This document shows, one piece after another, positions 6,086 to 8,388 of a DNA stretch of 8,388 nt. Source of the stretch: CAYMLL01 sp964390645 (GTDB lineage: Bacteria > Planctomycetota > UBA8108); assembly GCA_964390645.1 (NCBI GenBank), contig CAYMLL010000317.1, positions 1 to 8,388 of the forward strand. The letters are read 5' to 3'. The notes beneath the pieces were generated by a model, which was given only the letters and a program-made list of their open reading frames with translations, did not search any database and had not been told where the DNA came from. The stretch's first letter is position 1, and each line of letters starts with the position of its first letter. A program made the position numbers and the translations under genes.

Positions 6086-6199
6086 ATGGCGCTCGACTTT
6101 TTCCAGCCGACCGTGGAATTGGGGCCGGATTCGCAGTCCCCGGGTCGATCCGATGGCGTCGACAGCGGCACCGCCCACGGACTCGAACGAACCGGTTGA
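6086..6199 (+). CDS. Possible 37-aa small ORF in the leader (uncertain)
   Basis: ATG at 6086 is preceded by GGAGGG (6075-6080) with 5 nt between, a good ribosome-binding arrangement. The frame runs 37 codons to TGA at 6197-6199 and gives an acidic, Gly/Ser-rich peptide beginning MALDFFQPTVELGPD, without a membrane segment or known motif. It ends 43 bp before the large secreted gene, in a different frame. Its SD lies partly in the 3' arm of the 6054-6076 hairpin, so folding could hide it. It may be a leader peptide, a small protein or chance. Confidence 0.25.
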   Translation: MALDFFQPTVELGPDSQSPGRSDGVDSGTAHGLERTG

Positions 6200-6242
6200 G
6201 AGAGGTCAGCGCGCCGTGTTGTGCATCAGGAAGGAGCGATCG

Positions 6243-8276
6243 ATGCGGGTTGGGTTCTTCCGCAAAGCGGCTGCATACGTCGTCTTCGGCATCTTCTTGG
6301 CTCCGGTGGTCACACCGGCCGACGAACGGCTGGTCGCCCGACGCGCCGCCGACGCACGGCCCGTCTCCGGAATCCGCGCGACAGCCTACGAGAGCGCTGC
6401 CGGGGTCCTCGTGACCGACGCCCCGCGCGTGCCCGTGCTGACGACTCCCGGCCTCTGGAGCCACCGCCGTCCGCTGGTCGCAAAGGGCGAGGGCGGCGGC
6501 GCCGACGTCGGGGAGATTCAGATCACGCAGGTCAGCTACAACAACGCAGCCTGCAACGAGCCGGATGTCGAGACGCCGAACCGGGTCGAGATCACATGGA
6601 CCGAGACGACGGCGCACTTCGAGGCCGAGATCTTCGTCGACGGTGAGCCCGCCGGCGCCGTCCCGGGCCTGACCCAGGAGCAGATCAACGACGGTCTGAC
6701 GACGAACGGTGTACTCATCGAAATCGACACCGGCGTCCATGTAATCCGCGTCGAGGAAGGCGACACCGGAACCCTGGCCGAGAAGGAATTCGAGGTGCTC
6801 GACACCGTGCCGGAGTTTCCCGAGATCCACCACCTCATGTGCCTCCAGGGCATCGGTACGTCCGACGCCGGCGAGGACTGCGAAGGCTCCTGCGAGATCC
6901 GCGTCTCGCTGACGGCCAACGCCGGAGCCGACTTCTACAGCTACATCCTCAACGACGTCGAGCAGCCCTTCGATGTCCCGTTCGGGATTCCGGTCCTTAC
7001 CCTCGCCTGCGCGCCGCCGGCCGACTACGCGCTCCAGGTGCGCCCGCACCTCGCGGCCCGTGACGGCGACGGCGCGATCATCCCCGGCTGCTCGTACGCC
7101 GGCTGCCTGGTCGAGGGACAGGGTTGCACGCTCGACTGTGCGAACGAGCCGGAGTGCATCGAGCCGATGAACGTCGACATCGCGCAGGACGGCTTCCCGG
7201 CCGCCAACTCGTCCGTCTTCTCGATCTGGATCAATGGCGAGGCTCCGGATCCGGACGGAGGCGTTCCTCCCTACGCAGGCGGGATCAACGTCTACGTCGG
7301 AGAGGGTATCGATCCCGAGCTAAACATCACCACGGACCCGGGCGGCTTCCCTCCCTTCCTGGGCCTCGCCGGGTTGCCTCCCGGTGAGACCGGCTTCTTC
7401 TTCGAGGGTGTTTGCGAGGACGACTCCAGATCGAACCTCGTCGAGCGTTCGGTGCTGATCGTCGACGAGAATCCTCACGCAGACGCGGTCGTCGACAACC
7501 GGCTCGTGCAGATCTTCGACGAAGCCGATCCGGACAACCCGAACGATCAGACCGCACAGCTGATCTGGGAGAACGGTGCTCCTTCCGCATGGTTCCTGGT
7601 GCTGCTGCAGCGCGCCGGCCAGCTCTTCATCATCGCGGTCGACGGATCGAACTTCAAGTTCCCCGGCGACTTGGAGGGAGTCACGTTCACGGGGCCGATC
7701 CTTCCGGACGACGTGTTCATCCTCGAGTTCTACGCCTACGACGACGAGACCGACGCGATGTACTCGTCGACCTTCGTCACGGCGACCGATCCGGTCGATT
7801 CGGACGGCGACACCTTCTTCGACCACGAGGACAACTGCCCCGATGACGCCAACGAGTCGCAGGAGGACTTCGACGAGGACGGTGTCGGCGATGTCTGCGA
7901 CAACTGCGAATTCGACGCCAACCCCGATCAGTCCGACGAGGACGAAGACGGTGTCGGCGACGCTTGCGACGATGACCCTGTCGGAACGCTGTTCGTCCGC
8001 GGCATGTGCTCGAACGATGGCACGCAGCTGCAACTCTCCGAGGCCGTCTTCATCTTCAGCTTCCTCTTCACCGGAGGGCAAACGCCGGACTGCCGGGAGG
8101 CCTGCGACACCGATCAGTCCGGAGCCCTGGACCTGACCGACGGCGTCGTGATCCTCAACTTCCTGTTCACCGGAGGCACGCCGCCGGCGAACTGGAACGG
8201 CATCTCCCCCGTCTGCGAGATCGACACCGAGGAGAACTGCGCGCAGGCGAACCCCGCGTGCACCGAGGCCGGATAA
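6243..8276 (+). CDS. Large secreted protein with thrombospondin type 3 repeats and dockerin-like EF-hand tag
   Basis: The protein has 677 aa from ATG 6243. The frame is open further upstream, but AAGGAG (6231-6236) 6 nt before this ATG and the signal peptide fix the start: FFRKAAAYVVFGIFLAP, likely cleavage after TPA26. An in-frame GTG at 6216 is a weaker alternative. Residues 27-510 resemble Ig/FN3-like beta-sandwich stretches, with a cysteine-rich part around 200-305; I recognise no enzyme. Residues 519-579 are calcium-binding thrombospondin type 3 repeats (DSDGDTFFDHEDNCPDDAN, DFDEDGVGDVCDNC, DEDEDGVGDACDDDP). Residues 589-645 are paired EF-hand/dockerin-like units, each followed by FLFTGG. 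The second loop, DTDQSGALDLTD (622-633), is canonical; the first, CSNDGTQLQLSE (589-600), has lost key ligands. Such paired units are common C-terminal tags in planctomycete secreted proteins. It is probably cell-surface or matrix; the function is unknown. Confidence 0.9.
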   Translation: MRVGFFRKAAAYVVFGIFLAPVVTPADERLVARRAADARPVSGIRATAYESAAGVLVTDAPRVPVLTTPGLWSHRRPLVAKGEGGGADVGEIQITQVSYNNAACNEPDVETPNRVEITWTETTAHFEAEIFVDGEPAGAVPGLTQEQINDGLTTNGVLIEIDTGVHVIRVEEGDTGTLAEKEFEVLDTVPEFPEIHHLMCLQGIGTSDAGEDCEGSCEIRVSLTANAGADFYSYILNDVEQPFDVPFGIPVLTLACAPPADYALQVRPHLAARDGDGAIIPGCSYAGCLVEGQGCTLDCANEPECIEPMNVDIAQDGFPAANSSVFSIWINGEAPDPDGGVPPYAGGINVYVGEGIDPELNITTDPGGFPPFLGLAGLPPGETGFFFEGVCEDDSRSNLVERSVLIVDENPHADAVVDNRLVQIFDEADPDNPNDQTAQLIWENGAPSAWFLVLLQRAGQLFIIAVDGSNFKFPGDLEGVTFTGPILPDDVFILEFYAYDDETDAMYSSTFVTATDPVDSDGDTFFDHEDNCPDDANESQEDFDEDGVGDVCDNCEFDANPDQSDEDEDGVGDACDDDPVGTLFVRGMCSNDGTQLQLSEAVFIFSFLFTGGQTPDCREACDTDQSGALDLTDGVVILNFLFTGGTPPANWNGISPVCEIDTEENCAQANPACTEAG

Positions 8277-8388
8277 CCACACGGCCACTCAGCCGTCGCG
8301 GCGATCCGAAGAGCATCGCACCGAGTCCCGACGAGAGGCTCGGCGACACAGGGCGCGAGCGAGGCGGCGTCGCGGCTCGCTGCGAAGG
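8277..8388. other. Non-coding tail with hairpins, candidate terminator
   Basis: After the stop of the secreted protein, ACGGC (8281-8285) pairs with GCCGT (8292-8296). CCGAGTC (8321-8327) pairs with GGCTCGG (8337-8343), including one G-U pair. No T-run follows either. No gene start is visible before the window ends. Confidence 0.35.

Larger units (their letters stand above)
5975..6242. other. 268-bp leader/intergenic region before the secreted protein
   Basis: A weak promoter candidate has -10 TAGGAT (6020-6025) with CTTCCA (5997-6002) 17 bp upstream, only 3 of 6 for the -35. It would give a leader of about 210 nt containing a strong hairpin (6054-6076), a possible 37-aa ORF (6086-6199) and the SD of the large gene (6231-6236). 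The palindrome CACCGGTG lies at 6011-6018. I do not recognise a known riboswitch class. Confidence 0.4.

Noticed and set aside
6100..6104. T5 run as the U-tract of the 6054-6076 hairpin
   Set aside because: It is 23 nt beyond the stem, too far for a classical intrinsic terminator.
6045..7049. 334-codon minus-strand frame
   Set aside because: It is antisense to the signal peptide and N-terminal part of the secreted protein and has no domain signature.
7320..8288. 322-codon minus-strand frame under the secreted protein
   Set aside because: It mirrors the Asp/Gly-rich calcium repeats as Val/Arg-rich sequence; no SD or known motif. Shadow frame.

Overview
The window is GC-rich bacterial DNA. 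It most likely comes from a planctomycete or a similar lineage with many secreted proteins. The clues are a secreted protein ending in thrombospondin type 3 repeats plus a paired EF-hand/dockerin-like tag with two FLFTGG motifs, a secreted SUMF1-domain protein, and a multi-module carboxypeptidase-regulatory-like protein. This assignment is an inference from protein style; there is no rRNA or tRNA to confirm it.

Layout. (1) Positions 2-2224, + strand: the 3' part of a large beta-sandwich repeat protein whose start lies outside the window; it begins in an 18-bp tandem repeat encoding GDDDEA. (2) Positions 2225-2643: a 419-bp space between convergent genes, rich in GC hairpins, with one 34-codon ORF behind a strong Shine-Dalgarno (SD) sequence. 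(3) Positions 2644-3615, - strand: a secreted SUMF1/FGE-like protein without the catalytic cysteines of true formylglycine-generating enzyme. (4) After a 110-bp divergent region, an iron-sulfur block on the + strand: a cysteine desulfurase (3726-4886), an A-type Fe-S carrier (4989-5330) and a NudL-like Nudix hydrolase (5414-5974). A 13-bp tandem repeat sits between the last two. (5) A 268-bp leader region (5975-6242) with a strong hairpin and a possible 37-aa ORF, then a 677-aa secreted protein (6243-8276). (6) Positions 8277-8388: a short non-coding tail with hairpins.

How the genes fit together. The desulfurase supplies persulfide sulfur and the A-type carrier passes assembled clusters to target proteins, so these two form a clear functional pair. 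Each also has its own promoter-like signal. The desulfurase signal implies a leaderless mRNA, and the carrier has a near-consensus promoter overlapped by a 10-bp palindrome. The Nudix enzyme is probably a housekeeping CoA/nucleotide diphosphatase that follows in the same direction. The three envelope or secreted proteins look unrelated to the Fe-S block. I see no CRISPR array, transposase, phage gene, tRNA or rRNA, and no convincing undescribed multi-gene system. The most unusual items are small: the stop-in-all-frames repeat, the leaderless promoter, the palindromic promoter and two possible small ORFs.
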